From: Schizochytrium sp. TIO01
Taxonomy: Eukaryota; Sar; Bigyra; Thraustochytrida; Thraustochytriidae
Direction of reading: 5' to 3'
DNA length: 64,000 bases
NCBI GenBank assembly: GCA_004764695.1
Contig: SMSO01000031.1
Span: forward strand, 8,241,261 to 8,305,260
The notes below the pieces were generated by a model, which saw only the letters and a program-made list of their open reading frames with translations, was not told the origin of the DNA and ran no database searches. A program made the translations under genes and the position numbers. Shown here in pieces: positions 1 through 9,788 of this stretch. The number at the start of each line of letters is the position of its first letter. The first letter of the stretch is position 1.

Positions 1-1
1 G

Positions 2-622
2 CAGGGCATATCTTGCTTGGTACTGATGAATTTTGCCCTTTTGTTGCACACAAATGTCCAACCATATTCGTATGCATTCTTAAATCACCTAGAGTCTGCA
101 GGGCTACTTACTGTGATTTTCTCCCTCACACTTGCTCTGTACTCTTTGACATTTGAAGACAAGGTGGACTATGGCCTGAACATTATTATTGCGGTTGTCA
201 ATCTTGCATTTGTTTTATACGTATTGTACGAAATTTTAGCAGTTACAGTAGTTTTCTATTGCTATTCCTCGAAACGTGCACCTAAGAGGCTGTCAGTGTC
301 AACATGCGATTCAGCATCTGCACATTCTGGTGGGTCACCTAGAGCTTCCCCACAAAGCCGTCTGGCTTCAAGTTTAGCCTTCTTCTTTGCTCATCGACAT
401 GAAGACGAAGAGGAGGAGGGTCAAACGCATACTCAAATTAATCCAATCATACATGCACGTCAAACAAGTATCGACCCCGAATCTGCACAATCCAAGTCTG
501 AAGAACAAATTACAGCAGTAGACAGTACGAATTTTGTTCCTGAGAACATAATGCTGTCAAATAAGGAAAGTTCCGATCATTGTGAAGAGTCTGCTGCTCA
601 AAAGCTACTAACAAGCGTTTGA
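2..622 (+). CDS. C-terminal part of a multi-pass membrane protein (5' end outside window)
   Basis: The reading frame is open to the left edge, so only the last 206 or so residues are present. Two strongly hydrophobic segments are seen near residues 25-50 and 55-85 of the visible part, separated by a short acidic loop (FEDKVDYG). A cytosolic-looking tail of about 120 residues follows, rich in Ser, Glu and Gln, with an acidic run (HEDEEEEGQ). The pattern of a short conserved NxLE stretch leading into the last two membrane helices and then a charged tail recalls TRP-like and EGF-repeat membrane proteins that are numerous in stramenopiles; this is family resemblance by eye, not a domain hit. The stop codon is TGA at 620-622. 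The 3' neighbour on the other strand, a TIR pseudogene, ends only 28 bases away, so the two are convergent. No targeting or catalytic motif is visible. Confidence 0.6.
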   Translation, partial: QGISCLVLMNFALLLHTNVQPYSYAFLNHLESAGLLTVIFSLTLALYSLTFEDKVDYGLNIIIAVVNLAFVLYVLYEILAVTVVFYCYSSKRAPKRLSVSTCDSASAHSGGSPRASPQSRLASSLAFFFAHRHEDEEEEGQTHTQINPIIHARQTSIDPESAQSKSEEQITAVDSTNFVPENIMLSNKESSDHCEESAAQKLLTSV

Positions 623-650
623 CGTAGTTCTGATGCTAGTTTTTTATTTC

Positions 651-1167
651 TTACAATGACAAAAACCTTATTCTAGCTAAAGGTAATTTAAATAATTCCT
701 CAAAGTTTGCTTCAAATTTCTCAGGAGTACTAAAGTCAACATAGATGAAATCTGCAAGCTTCATCCGTACTACACGACCTGGCCATTAGGTAATGCCAAG
801 TAGGTTCTCTTCAAGGATCACGGGGATAATGTTCGCCACACCATGTTCCTCAATCGCAAAATTCCATTCATCTTTACACCAGTTTTCTCTAGTTGAATCG
901 ATCTTTTGCATATGATCTTTCGTGAGAAACACGACAACCTTTCGTGATATGAAAATGTTCAAAGACGTTTCTTTATGCTTATTGCGTCCAGATCTCTCAG
1001 AAAATACACAGAGCCATCGAACAAGACCGACTTACCTTAAAATTTTTGGCAATCGACTTTACAAGTTCGTGGACCGAGTATTCTTGTCCCCAATCATGAG
1101 ATAGGGATGCGTCATACTGTTTTTGCGACTTGAATCTCGAAAAGCTCTGATTCACCAAACCAAACAT
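651..1167 (-). pseudogene. TIR-domain protein, pseudogene
   Basis: Read on the minus strand from ATG at 1167, the frame gives an N-terminal TIR signature (YDASLSHDWGQ, like the FISHxWG start of protist TIR/TIR_2 domains) and a helix VHELVKSIAKNFK. At about 1028-1036 the frame must shift; deleting a 7-base GTAAGTC insertion would restore GLVRWL. The next frame gives the core strand KVVVFLTKDHM, then NWCKDEWNFAI and NIIPVILEENLLG, all typical of this domain. A TAA at 786-788 then interrupts, but the same frame continues with a recognisable C-terminal part (FIYVDFSTPEKFE) to TAA at 651-653. One frameshift plus one in-frame stop in about 170 codons argues for a dead gene. The GTAAGT at the shift looks like a splice donor, but no acceptor restores the conserved WL strand. 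TIR domains act in immune signalling or as NAD hydrolases. Confidence 0.7.
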
Positions 1168-1879
1168 GGAAGCTATGCTCAGGTGAGGTCTCTCTTATTC
1201 AACTTTTAATCTTGCGTATTTGTGAAGGTATCAGTTTAAGCTTCAGTGCTGAACACACTTCCAGACACGGGGGGGTTATAGGCGCTCAGTTACAATTCCC
1301 AAGACAGGATACCCTCTGCAAATTCAGTACCTACTATCATGATAAGTGAGCTATGAAATTGTTCCCGAGCAAAATCTCTATAGGCATCGATTAGTTTCAT
1401 CTAACTCCAAAGTGGCTAAGTAAGGTTAGTGCGCTAATAAAATAGAGTGCCTACCTATGTCGACTATGAAATCCTGGATACTGATACAATGATATATCGG
1501 TCTAAAAGTAAGTCTAGACTTCTACCCAATAGTCACAATCATTGTCTCAGCTTAAAGTCATCCGTCTTAAATGATTTCCAGGCTTGGTGTGAATCATTAT
1601 TAGAAATGGTGAAGAATATTAGCCTTGACTAGGCCTCCGTTGTGAATGGCTCATGTTTCTTTCAAGTGTTTCCTAGACTTCCATTCAGGTTCTCATGATG
1701 ATCAGAATTGTCAGTATTCTACATTCGCTCATTCGGAATAAGTTTGTGTTTCCCCGAATTATTCCGGCCGCAATTGATTGCTCTGCAAGCAAGCATGTGT
1801 CTCAGTTTTCTTTGGGCTTACCCCCTTTCGCACACAAACCAAAAACGCAGAGCCCATCCTGGCTTTGCCGCTCTCTGAG
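1168..1879. other. Intergenic, no convincing gene
   Basis: AT-rich sequence upstream of the TIR relic. The only frame over 60 codons (1447-1632, +) starts MPTYVDYEILDT and resembles nothing I recognise; its codon use is AT-rich and unlike the confident genes. A GGGGGTTATA motif occurs near 1270; similar GGGGTTATAA strings recur near 3145, 15565 and (inverted) 22895. Confidence 0.4.
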
Positions 1880-3060
1880 TCAACTCTCAATCGCTGCTGC
1901 GCAGGAGGCAGTCAGTTCTACTCGAAGCGAGTGTGGCTTGGGATCCCACTTGCCCGCGTTTCTGTTCCGATTCCTGCGCAAGGTCTTGGAACTTTCAAGT
2001 GCGCTGGTCAGCGCACACCAGCATTTTCTATCCTTCTATGGGTTACCTTAGCAGTGCCTAGGCCGGTCAGAACCTCCTCCTTTTGCGATGAAATCACATT
2101 TGTGATATCTTGAACTTCAAGGTTCTTGCCTTCTCGCTCCCAGGTTCCAGGCAGTGCTTGCATCTGCAGCAGAGTTTACCAACGCACTGTGCGGCTGCTC
2201 AAACGCCCTCACATCGGCCGGAAGGATTTATCGTTCGGTTATCTTCACCTGGGCTCCGCTTTCTCTTTCAAGAACCCTGGCTACCTTACTTGCATACCCT
2301 CAAAGCAAACCCGAGATTCTGCGCAAAACTCGGCTCAAATTCGAGCGAAGGCGTTGAAATTGAACTTGAAATCCCCTCCAAAGCCGTGAGACGATCGTGG
2401 TTGCGTTTACTCAGTTCCAGCCGCCGTATTAAGCCATCTTCTTCTTCGCCAAGCTTTCTCGGTTACGAAGAGCTCGGAATCCCACATTTATTTCAATAAC
2501 TCGCCACCTCGCTAGCTCGATCGCTCCAGCACCCGACGTCTCTGCCAGGGTCTCCACATCGACTCCAAGGCAGTGCTCCGCCTCGAGTTCGTCTTCGTGG
2601 GAGCGCCGTTTTATATAATCTCGACCTCCTTGAAGTCGTCGAGCTCGAGCTCCTCAGGCGTGGGATCCAACAGGAATCTCAAAGCTTCGTCGAACCACGG
2701 CTCCGTACAACCCCTGCGACAGAGGGCGGGTTGAGGGCGGGTTGGGCGGACCGAGGCAAGCTGAGGCTTGGAGGCTGTGGCGTTGCTTTGTGGGCGAAAC
2801 GGGGTGTCTCCTGAGGGGCCAGACGGAGGGCAGACCTATGGGCCGTCGCAGAGGTGGTCAGTATCGGCCTTCGGGGGCTTTGAGCGCAACGGAATGGCGC
2901 CGGCTAGAGCGAGGAAAACTGGCACTTGCCCAGGACCCGCTCCCAGTGGGCGATAGGGGGGAGGGGAAACAAAGTTTTGTGCCTTGTGAGGGGAATAGCG
3001 GTTCGATTCAGTCGCAGTGGGGAAGAGTGGTGAAGCTGTGGAAACGAAAGGAAAAAGAAT
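1880..3060 (-). pseudogene. Decayed GC-rich coding patch, function unknown
   Basis: On the minus strand several short frames read like protein and follow one another, each broken by a shift or stop. They include a stretch with EPWFDEALRFLLDPTPEELE ending at about 2610, then HEDELEAEHCLGVDVETL to about 2435, then RRLELSKRNHDRLTALEG to about 2305, and WEREGKNLEVQDITNV near 2120. The patch is GC-rich between AT-rich flanks, as expected of old coding DNA. No family is recognised. The plus strand also has an open frame (2742-3071) of Arg/Gly-rich composition that I regard as a shadow. It could be the remains of a cellular gene or of a transposon ORF; the call rests only on composition and on runs of protein-like residues. 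Confidence 0.3.
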
Positions 3061-4203
3061 GTGCTGTGTGAGTGAGCTGCCACTGAAGATGGGTGAGAGA
3101 CAGTGGTGCAGAAAGGGTGGGAAGATTTTATACCCTGGCTAGTTGGGGTTATAAAAGTTTTTAAAGACGAAGGCCTTTGACAGCTCAGGTCAAAGTGCCG
3201 AGAGGCGTAAACTCGAGCTCTTCAGCCTTCAAGTTGAGCTATGTTTGTACTAATTGGAGGGTCGGCTGCTGCTGATCCGATCACTAAAATGCACCTGTTG
3301 TCGCTTCTGTTGTTGATGAGGTACCTCTATGATATCATATCATCATAGCTCAGTCAGGTGCTCTTTTCTCTCGGGAACCAGCGTCGCACAAAAGGCTTTC
3401 TTTCTATCTATTCTCTGTCTTTAAAATAATACTAACTACAACTGCAACCAATAGTGAGTTGTATTTATTTAATATTTATGTTTTACCCAATTACGTTCCT
3501 TAGACTGCCACGTTGGTCCATACGAATCTAAGGAGGTTCGTTCTTTTCGTTCTGTTTCTCGTCCTAAGTATTGGGTTCTTTCTTCTTCTTTTCAGCCAGC
3601 CTTCTCAACAAAGTTCCTCTTTCCTGGCCAATTTGGCGAAGTAAGCTCCGTGACAGCTGTCTAAATGATCCGCAAGGTGGCCCATGCCTTGCGTTGGCTC
3701 GTGCCCGAGCGGTTTGCAAGGGGCTGCTTTGACGCTTAGAAAGCTGAGGAATCAACTCGAAACCATCAAAAGTTTGCAAGCATGCCCCTTAGTCCCTTAT
3801 TTGCTTCTTGAGAAACGAAACAAAGAAAGCTTTCTTTTTATTATGTAGAAGTAGGTACATCTGGTGTAGATAGGGACTACTATAGCATCTGTTAGCAAAG
3901 TTGAGGCCTCTTTCTAAAACAATGGGAAAGAAGAAGAAGAGGCAGGAGTAGGGTTACTTAGAGCAAGGAGTAGGACTGCCTGAGAAGAAGAATGAAAAAG
4001 AGGAAACAACTTAATAATGAAGAAGAAGATGAGAAGAGCAAAACCCATAATTGACGATCACTCGATCACTCGATCACTCGATCGATCGATTGACGAAACA
4101 CACGCTCGATTGCAGTTGAGATTTCTTCGCGAGGCGGACTCCCGCGGGATTTGCATTGCACTTTTGATTAATCGTTAGTCCCGTCTCTGCGAGACAGCGC
4201 AAG
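3061..4203. other. Intergenic / 5' flank of the fusion gene
   Basis: No gene seen. AT-rich with purine runs (AAGAAGAAG) at about 3930-4030 and a short satellite directly upstream of the fusion gene. A minus-strand frame at 3564-3779 is not protein-like. Confidence 0.4.
4056..4091. repeat. (GATCACTC)3 + (GATC)3 microsatellite
   Basis: Three exact GATCACTC units run into GATCGATCGATT, ending about 110 bases before the start codon of the Suc_Fer-kinase fusion, so it lies in its promoter or 5' UTR. Confidence 0.85.
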
Positions 4204-7200
4204 ATGGCGCAGCAGAAGAGCGATGAACAGTTGAATGAGGAGATCGGCTTTGCCCGCGCCGAGCTCTCAAAGCGTGACAACATCAACGGCAACAACCAAC
4301 CTCCCGATGTGCATTTCTTCGTGACCTACAAGCACGCCATTGATTGGGCTGGTCGCGTCGAGGGCATGGACAACTCTCCCGTGGCTGACTTTGATGCCCT
4401 TGCCAAGGAGCTCAACCCTGAGGGCCGCAAACAGCAGTTTATCACCACTGCTGTGGAAGCCCACGATGGCGAAAGCGACGGCGACGTTCTTATCTTCCCA
4501 CAGAAAATCCGGGTTCCTCAGGGAGCAAGTCGGTCTCGCGAGATTATGGAGTGTGTTTTGAAGCAGATGAAGAACGGAGGTGCGCTAGAAATTGAGGGCG
4601 CAGAGCCCATCAACGAAGGCCATGTGTTTGTGTGCTGCCACCAAGCTCGGGACGCTCGGTGCGGTTACTGTGGCCCGAAGATCGTGGATGCGGTAAACAG
4701 AAGCAAGGTGCAGAGCGGTGACGGTGAGAAAGTCAAGGTGTACAAGTGCTCACACATTGGCGGTCACAGGTACGCAGGTATTGGCATCATCGCTCGCAAC
4801 GATGAGCCATGCACCATGGACTGGCTCATGTACCTTACGGACTCCGACGAGGACGCAAAGCACGTCGTTAACCTCGCTACCGGACGTGAGGAGACACCAG
4901 AGATCTCAAAGTGGCGTGCGCGTACTGGAAAGACAACTGACGAGCACAAGGCCCTCTGCAAGGCGTGCATGGAGAAGAACGGAACTGCTGACATTGAGGA
5001 GGTTGTGCCTAGTGGCGAGAAGGAAGGCAAGCTCAAGGCCAAGAACAAGAAGACCAAGCCTGCTGAGATGACCCCGGAGCAACTTGAGGCTGAGCTCGGG
5101 TTTCAACGCCCTGACTTCCAGAACCGCGACAATGTTGCTGGCCTCAACCAGACTCCCGATGTGCATGTCTTTGTGGCCTTCCACAAGGCTCTGGAGTGGG
5201 ATAACCGTGTTGAGGGTATGGAGGGATCACCGCTGCCAGAATTCGACAAGCTGGTCAAGGAGCTTCACCCTTCCGCACGGAAGAACGAGATCGTCTTTAC
5301 TGCCATTGAGGCTAGTGGCAGCACCAAGGAGGGTGATGTTCTCATCTTCCCCCAGAAGTTGCGCGTCGCAGGCGGTGCTTCTCGTCCTCGTGAGATCGTA
5401 GAGGCCATCATGAAGCAAAAGAGCGAGGGCGGCGATCTTACTATCAAGGGTGCCGAGCCAACTCTGGATGGCCACGTCTTTGTCTGCTGTCACAAGGCCC
5501 GCGACGCGCGTTGTGGCTACTGTGGTCCCAAAGTTATCGATGCCCTCGAGGTGTCAAAGAAGGACCGGACCATCCAGAACGTTGAGACCCACCGCTGCTC
5601 ACACATTGGTGGCCATCGTTATGCTGGTCTTGGTATTGTATTCCGCCCTGGTCAGGACAAGACCTGTGATTGGCTTGCCTACATCACCGACAGCAAGGAG
5701 GATATTGACCACGTTCTCGACCTCGCCACCGGCGCTGTCGAAACCCCTGAGCTCGCAATGTGGCGTGCACGCATGGGAACCACTCAGGAGGAGCACAAGG
5801 CTTTGTGCGCCGCATGTTCCGACAACAAGGGTGGCTGTGGCGGCGACATGGAGGACTTTGGCAACTCGAGCGCCCAGGATAAGCCTAATGTCCTCTTTGT
5901 TTTGGGTGGACCTGGCGCTGGCAAGGGCACGCAATGTGGACTGATTGTGGAGGAGTTTGAGGACTTTGAGCACCTCTCTGCTGGTGACCTCCTTCGTATT
6001 GAGCGCAAGGACCCGACCTCAAAGAATGGCCAGCTTATTGATGAGTACATCAAGGAGGGCAAGATTGTGCCTGTAGAGATCACTGTCCAGCTTCTTCTTA
6101 ACGCTATGCAGAAGAGTTCTTGCAAGAACTTTCTCGTTGACGGCTTCCCGCGTAACCAGAACAACCTTGAGGGCTGGGAGAAGGTTGTTGGCAACAAGGC
6201 CAACGTGCTCGGCTGCCTGCAGTTCGAGTGCCCTGAGGCTGTCATGGAATCTCGACTCTTGGAGCGCGGTAAGACCTCTGGTCGTTCTGATGATAACATT
6301 GAGTCTATTCGCAAGCGCTTCAAGACTTACGTCGACTCTACTAAGCCGATTGTTGAGCACTTTGCCAAGGAGAACAAGTGCTACCGCATTGAGGCTGATC
6401 GTCCTGTCCACTTGGTCTTTGCTGATGTTCGCAAGACGCTCCGTGACACGCTGAAGCTCAAGGCTGATAAGCCTCGCGTTGTGTTTGTCCTTGGTGGACC
6501 CGGTGCTGGAAAGGGAACTCAGTGTGAACTTTTGACGCAGGAGTTTGACCTGTGCCACCTCTCTGCTGGCGATCTTCTTCGTGCCGAGCGCAACAACCCA
6601 GACTCCAAGGATGGCGCCCTCATCAAGTCGTACATTACCGAGGGCAAGATTGTGCCTGTGGAAATTACTGTGAACCTCTTGCTTAAGGCCATGCTTTCCT
6701 CTGGCCGCGGCAACTTCTTGATCGATGGCTTTCCTCGCAACAAGAACAACCTTGATGGTTGGGTCAACACCGTCAAGGACCAGGCCGATGTCCTTGGCTG
6801 CTTGTACTTTGACTGCCCTGAATCTGTTATGGAGGCTCGTCTTCTCGAGCGCGGCAAGACCTCAGGCCGTACTGACGATAACATTGAATCCATCAAGAAG
6901 CGCTTTCGCACATACCAGGAAGAGACCATGCCCATCATCAAGCACTTTGATGCCCAGGGCAAGTGCTTTCAGATTGATGCTAACCGCCCCAAGAACATTA
7001 TCTCCAACGAAGTCCTCGCTGTCTTTGAGAATAAGCTTGGTCTCCGCCCCCTTAACGCATGGACCAACCCTCCCTCTGAAGCCGCTGCCTCGAACTCATC
7101 CTCTGTCCTGTCTAGTCTTTCCTCCCAGGTCCGTCAGATGCCTGTGATGGCGAAGGTTGCCATCGGCGCTGCCGGCGCGGCTGCCGTAGCCTACGCTGTA

Positions 7201-7236
7201 CGTCAAGCGACCTTTTCGACTTCAGCTCGAAAGTAA
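4204..7236 (+). CDS. Tandem sucrase/ferredoxin-like (x2) and UMP-CMP kinase-like (x2) fusion protein
   Basis: A single 1010-residue frame without introns. Two thioredoxin-like Suc_Fer domains come first (about 35-255 and 318-540). Each carries the Cys pair ARCGYCGP (Cys153/156 and Cys437/440) and the ligand-type motif SHIGGHRYAG (183-192, 466-475) expected to hold a [2Fe-2S] cluster. A Lys-rich linker (270-290) separates them. Two NMP-kinase domains follow (about 560-750 and 756-950), each with a P-loop GGPGAGKGT (568-576, 764-772), the NMP-binding DGFPR (646-650, 841-845) and the short-lid signature ERGKTSGRxDDN typical of UMP-CMP kinases, which phosphorylate UMP/CMP with ATP. The C-terminus has a short hydrophobic stretch (about 979-999) and a basic end, which could anchor the protein in a membrane by its tail. 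The start (CAAGATGG) has good context. The internal copies look like two serial duplications within one gene. The domain calls are firm; the combined role is unknown. Confidence 0.9.
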   Translation: MAQQKSDEQLNEEIGFARAELSKRDNINGNNQPPDVHFFVTYKHAIDWAGRVEGMDNSPVADFDALAKELNPEGRKQQFITTAVEAHDGESDGDVLIFPQKIRVPQGASRSREIMECVLKQMKNGGALEIEGAEPINEGHVFVCCHQARDARCGYCGPKIVDAVNRSKVQSGDGEKVKVYKCSHIGGHRYAGIGIIARNDEPCTMDWLMYLTDSDEDAKHVVNLATGREETPEISKWRARTGKTTDEHKALCKACMEKNGTADIEEVVPSGEKEGKLKAKNKKTKPAEMTPEQLEAELGFQRPDFQNRDNVAGLNQTPDVHVFVAFHKALEWDNRVEGMEGSPLPEFDKLVKELHPSARKNEIVFTAIEASGSTKEGDVLIFPQKLRVAGGASRPREIVEAIMKQKSEGGDLTIKGAEPTLDGHVFVCCHKARDARCGYCGPKVIDALEVSKKDRTIQNVETHRCSHIGGHRYAGLGIVFRPGQDKTCDWLAYITDSKEDIDHVLDLATGAVETPELAMWRARMGTTQEEHKALCAACSDNKGGCGGDMEDFGNSSAQDKPNVLFVLGGPGAGKGTQCGLIVEEFEDFEHLSAGDLLRIERKDPTSKNGQLIDEYIKEGKIVPVEITVQLLLNAMQKSSCKNFLVDGFPRNQNNLEGWEKVVGNKANVLGCLQFECPEAVMESRLLERGKTSGRSDDNIESIRKRFKTYVDSTKPIVEHFAKENKCYRIEADRPVHLVFADVRKTLRDTLKLKADKPRVVFVLGGPGAGKGTQCELLTQEFDLCHLSAGDLLRAERNNPDSKDGALIKSYITEGKIVPVEITVNLLLKAMLSSGRGNFLIDGFPRNKNNLDGWVNTVKDQADVLGCLYFDCPESVMEARLLERGKTSGRTDDNIESIKKRFRTYQEETMPIIKHFDAQGKCFQIDANRPKNIISNEVLAVFENKLGLRPLNAWTNPPSEAAASNSSSVLSSLSSQVRQMPVMAKVAIGAAGAAAVAYAVRQATFSTSARK

Positions 7237-7852
7237 ACCACTGAACACGCCATGTTTTATTCTAGTTCCAAGTTTTTCTTCTTTTTCTCATTCTTTATCT
7301 GAGTCACTAGTCAAATTCTTTGACTCTTCGCGCTTGTCTTGTCGATATGTATTAGCAAACTTAAGTTTGGGCATTGGCATTCGCAAATGGTTTCAAGAGA
7401 AACTTTACTAGATGAGTTAATAGAAGAGGGTCTTGAGCCCAAAATCAAACGTCTTAGTTGTGTGATTAGATCTTATAATGAAATCAAGTTGCTCAGAAAT
7501 AGTCCCTTTGCCAAAAGTTTGGCATGCACTAGTTTCCTCGATGAATGTGGCGATTCTAAATATAAACACTTCTTAAAGAAGTTTGATAAATATCTACTGG
7601 AAACCCCTAGCCCACTCTTCTTTGTTGGCCAAAGTTGAGAGCGGCCTTCTGGTGTAGAGTTACAAACGTATCTTGATTGGAGAAGGCCGGGTTATTCACG
7701 CTTCGACCCCAGCTCACGAAGATATTTACAAAATTGGGTGCCATTCTGGCAAGGTTTTGGGGCATGATGGAGGCAACCCGCGACATTGTTTAATAAAAGA
7801 TAAATATGGACATAGTCCTTGAGAATGATAAGACCACGGATATCCATGTCCA
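7237..7852 (+). other. 3' flank with an AT-rich hypothetical frame (7339-7638)
   Basis: After the fusion gene an AT-rich 99-codon frame (start MSICISKLKFGHWHSQ, stop TGA at 7636-7638) has protein-like composition (EEGLEPKIKRLSCVIRSYNE) but matches no family I know. Its codon use is AT-ending, unlike its neighbour. It lies close to a dispersed repeat and another AT-rich broken frame, so a transposon or decayed-gene origin is possible. Confidence 0.3.
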
Positions 7853-7985
7853 TCTATTGCAGAGTAGCTTGTGCAGTGAGGCGTGCAGAGGTCGTTTAAC
7901 AAGGACGACGGACTCAGGAGAAAGAGAAAGAGGACGATGTTTGAGTTGTTGGGATTCCGGTTTTAGATACATGCAGGATGAATGT
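7853..7985 (+). repeat. Dispersed repeat, copy A
   Basis: From CTATTGCAG onward this stretch aligns with 55441-55648 and 61957-62154. Shared landmarks in order are TTGCAG(AGTAGC), TGACAAGGA or its variant, ACTCAGGAGAAAGAGA, GAGGATGAT/GAGGACGATG, GAGTT, GGGTTTC or its variant, and GCAGGATGAAT. This copy lacks the TAGGT pentamer array and the CAGTAGCTGTATATTACTT end found in the other two, so it is truncated or diverged. Confidence 0.7.
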
Positions 7986-8034
7986 ACCATGTCAGTCCAA
8001 CGGACAGTTAAGACAAAAGAGACCGTGTGAGAGG

Positions 8035-8385
8035 ATGACGATTCTGATTAGTGAAATCAATGCTACCGGAGTCTCATATCTGCGCTTCGAAAACTTGGAA
8101 TACAGCTATTTGTGAATAGAAGAATCGGCACTCAGCATTCCTACTAAAAATTGGGACGAAACATTTTCGATTTACAAACTCAACCAGTTTTGTTTACAAA
8201 GAAGCATCAATGTACTCGACAAACTTGGGGATCCTTTTGCTGGTTCTCTGGCGTTCTTGTTAAAATGTGACAAAGGCACTAAGGAATACGTTGCAAGCTG
8301 GTCGTGTGAAAAGTTTAGGAAGCAAGGTTGTATATTGCATATGCCTTTAAAGGTACCGACTGCCATCGAGCGTACATTCGGATAA
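8035..8385 (+). pseudogene. AT-rich broken frame of unknown function
   Basis: From ATG at 8035 one frame runs to TAA at 8383-8385 with a single in-frame TGA at about codon 26. Beyond that stop the frame is protein-like: NWDETFSIYKLNQF, then NVLDKLGDPFAGSLAFLLKC, then KVPTAIERTFG. No family is recognised. The codon use matches the AT-rich frame at 7339-7638 and not the GC-ending host genes; the dispersed repeat copy A lies between them. It could be a decayed transposon gene, a decayed cellular gene, or an exon preceded by an undetected splice site. Confidence 0.3.
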
Positions 8386-9788
8386 GTCATATGAGCTTTG
8401 AAGAAGACTAAAGCAACGACTAGGCACCTTACTGAGCTCGATACGTCAAGGCATGTTTCATGGTATTAACGACAATACGCGCTGCGATATCTTTTCGATT
8501 CTGATCGCCGATATTCACCATTAGGTCTAGGAACACCAGGTCTCGTGGGGACCGGTTCGTGCATTTGAGTTGTATAATACGACTCTTCAAGTATTACGAG
8601 AAATCGAATGGAAGCAGGATGATTTTCTTCTCTCGAGACAGTTTACTTTGCGTGCTCAGCTCAATTGGCAGAAAATGGATATAGTATCAAAGGATTTCCC
8701 AGCGCCCCACCCAATAGCTTAACTAACAGCGTGCATGGTGCGTACGCCTGAGTCATAAGGCAATTGTACTATAGTGTGTATCGGGTGATTGGGTTACCGG
8801 ACGAGGCTGGTTTTCCTGCAAGAAGCAAAAATAAACATGTCTAAGGTAATTCATTTGTATTTGGCTTTGGTTACTTAGTCACGAGTGCGCGAGAAACAAC
8901 CCAGCTTAACCTCACTTAAAACATCATCAATATTTCAAAGAAATTGTCAGAGGCACATACTAACTTCTAAAGGTAAAATGTTTTCACTTATCACTGACCG
9001 AAGAACATAAAAAGGGACAGTATACATTACCCTTTAGTACATTGTCACCTTCGGTATGCCCAGGCTCTCATTGTATTTGAGAAAAGTATTTTTGCCTTGA
9101 AGAGACTAGCTCTTATCTGAATCAAAATAGAAGAAAGCTCAACAGGCAAAGAAATATGACTTTAGTACATAATTACTATTGCTAGCTAGTGTGGTTCTTG
9201 CTATCGTTTTCGTTAGCGGTCATACGTTAAACTTTAATTTTTTTAATTTTTTTTACGTGCTGTTAATAGCGATAAAATTGGCTCCATGCCGGCGATTTAA
9301 TGTACGTCAAGAGTCATGGTAAAGTGGGCAAATCCATATGTGCATGGCACAGCCATTGACACACTGCATCAAGCGTCAGAAACACAGGGTGCAGGAAATG
9401 TATAAGACAATCACAACCAAGCAGATTGACAGCCTATCTCATCAGGGAGCCGCCCATCTTCGCTGCGATTAAAAGAGCAGAGTTGTACCGCAACACACAG
9501 TCTAAAAAATCAACTCAGTCTTATTGCTGGCTCGCTTTAAAGAATTAATTCTCCCTTAGCATCCTTCAAATCAAGCAAGTAATCAAGAATGCGAACCTAA
9601 TTCAGAGCCGTTCAGGTGCAAAGGCCATGTTTGAGAATAGTAATCCACAAGCAAGAGTATTTCATCCAGGCTTTTGGGGTTTGTTTTCAGCGTTCATCTC
9701 CTTTGTAGCTCTTACTAGCTGCTCTATCCTCTCACACAGACCTGCTTCATTTTAGACCTCGCCGGTTAAAGCTGCCGCTTTGTTCAAT
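8386..9788. other. Intergenic, nothing recognised
   Basis: AT-rich, no frame of interest on either strand, no repeat array. It ends at the 3' end of the methionine aminopeptidase gene. Confidence 0.5.

Noticed and set aside
1033-1072. GTAAGT in the TIR relic as a real intron donor
   Set aside because: Splicing to the only in-phase acceptors would give an intron of about 40 bases and remove the conserved WL strand; a 7-base insertion explains the shift better.
2742-3071. Plus-strand 109-codon Arg/Gly-rich frame
   Set aside because: The opposite strand reads more like protein; probably a shadow in a GC-rich patch.
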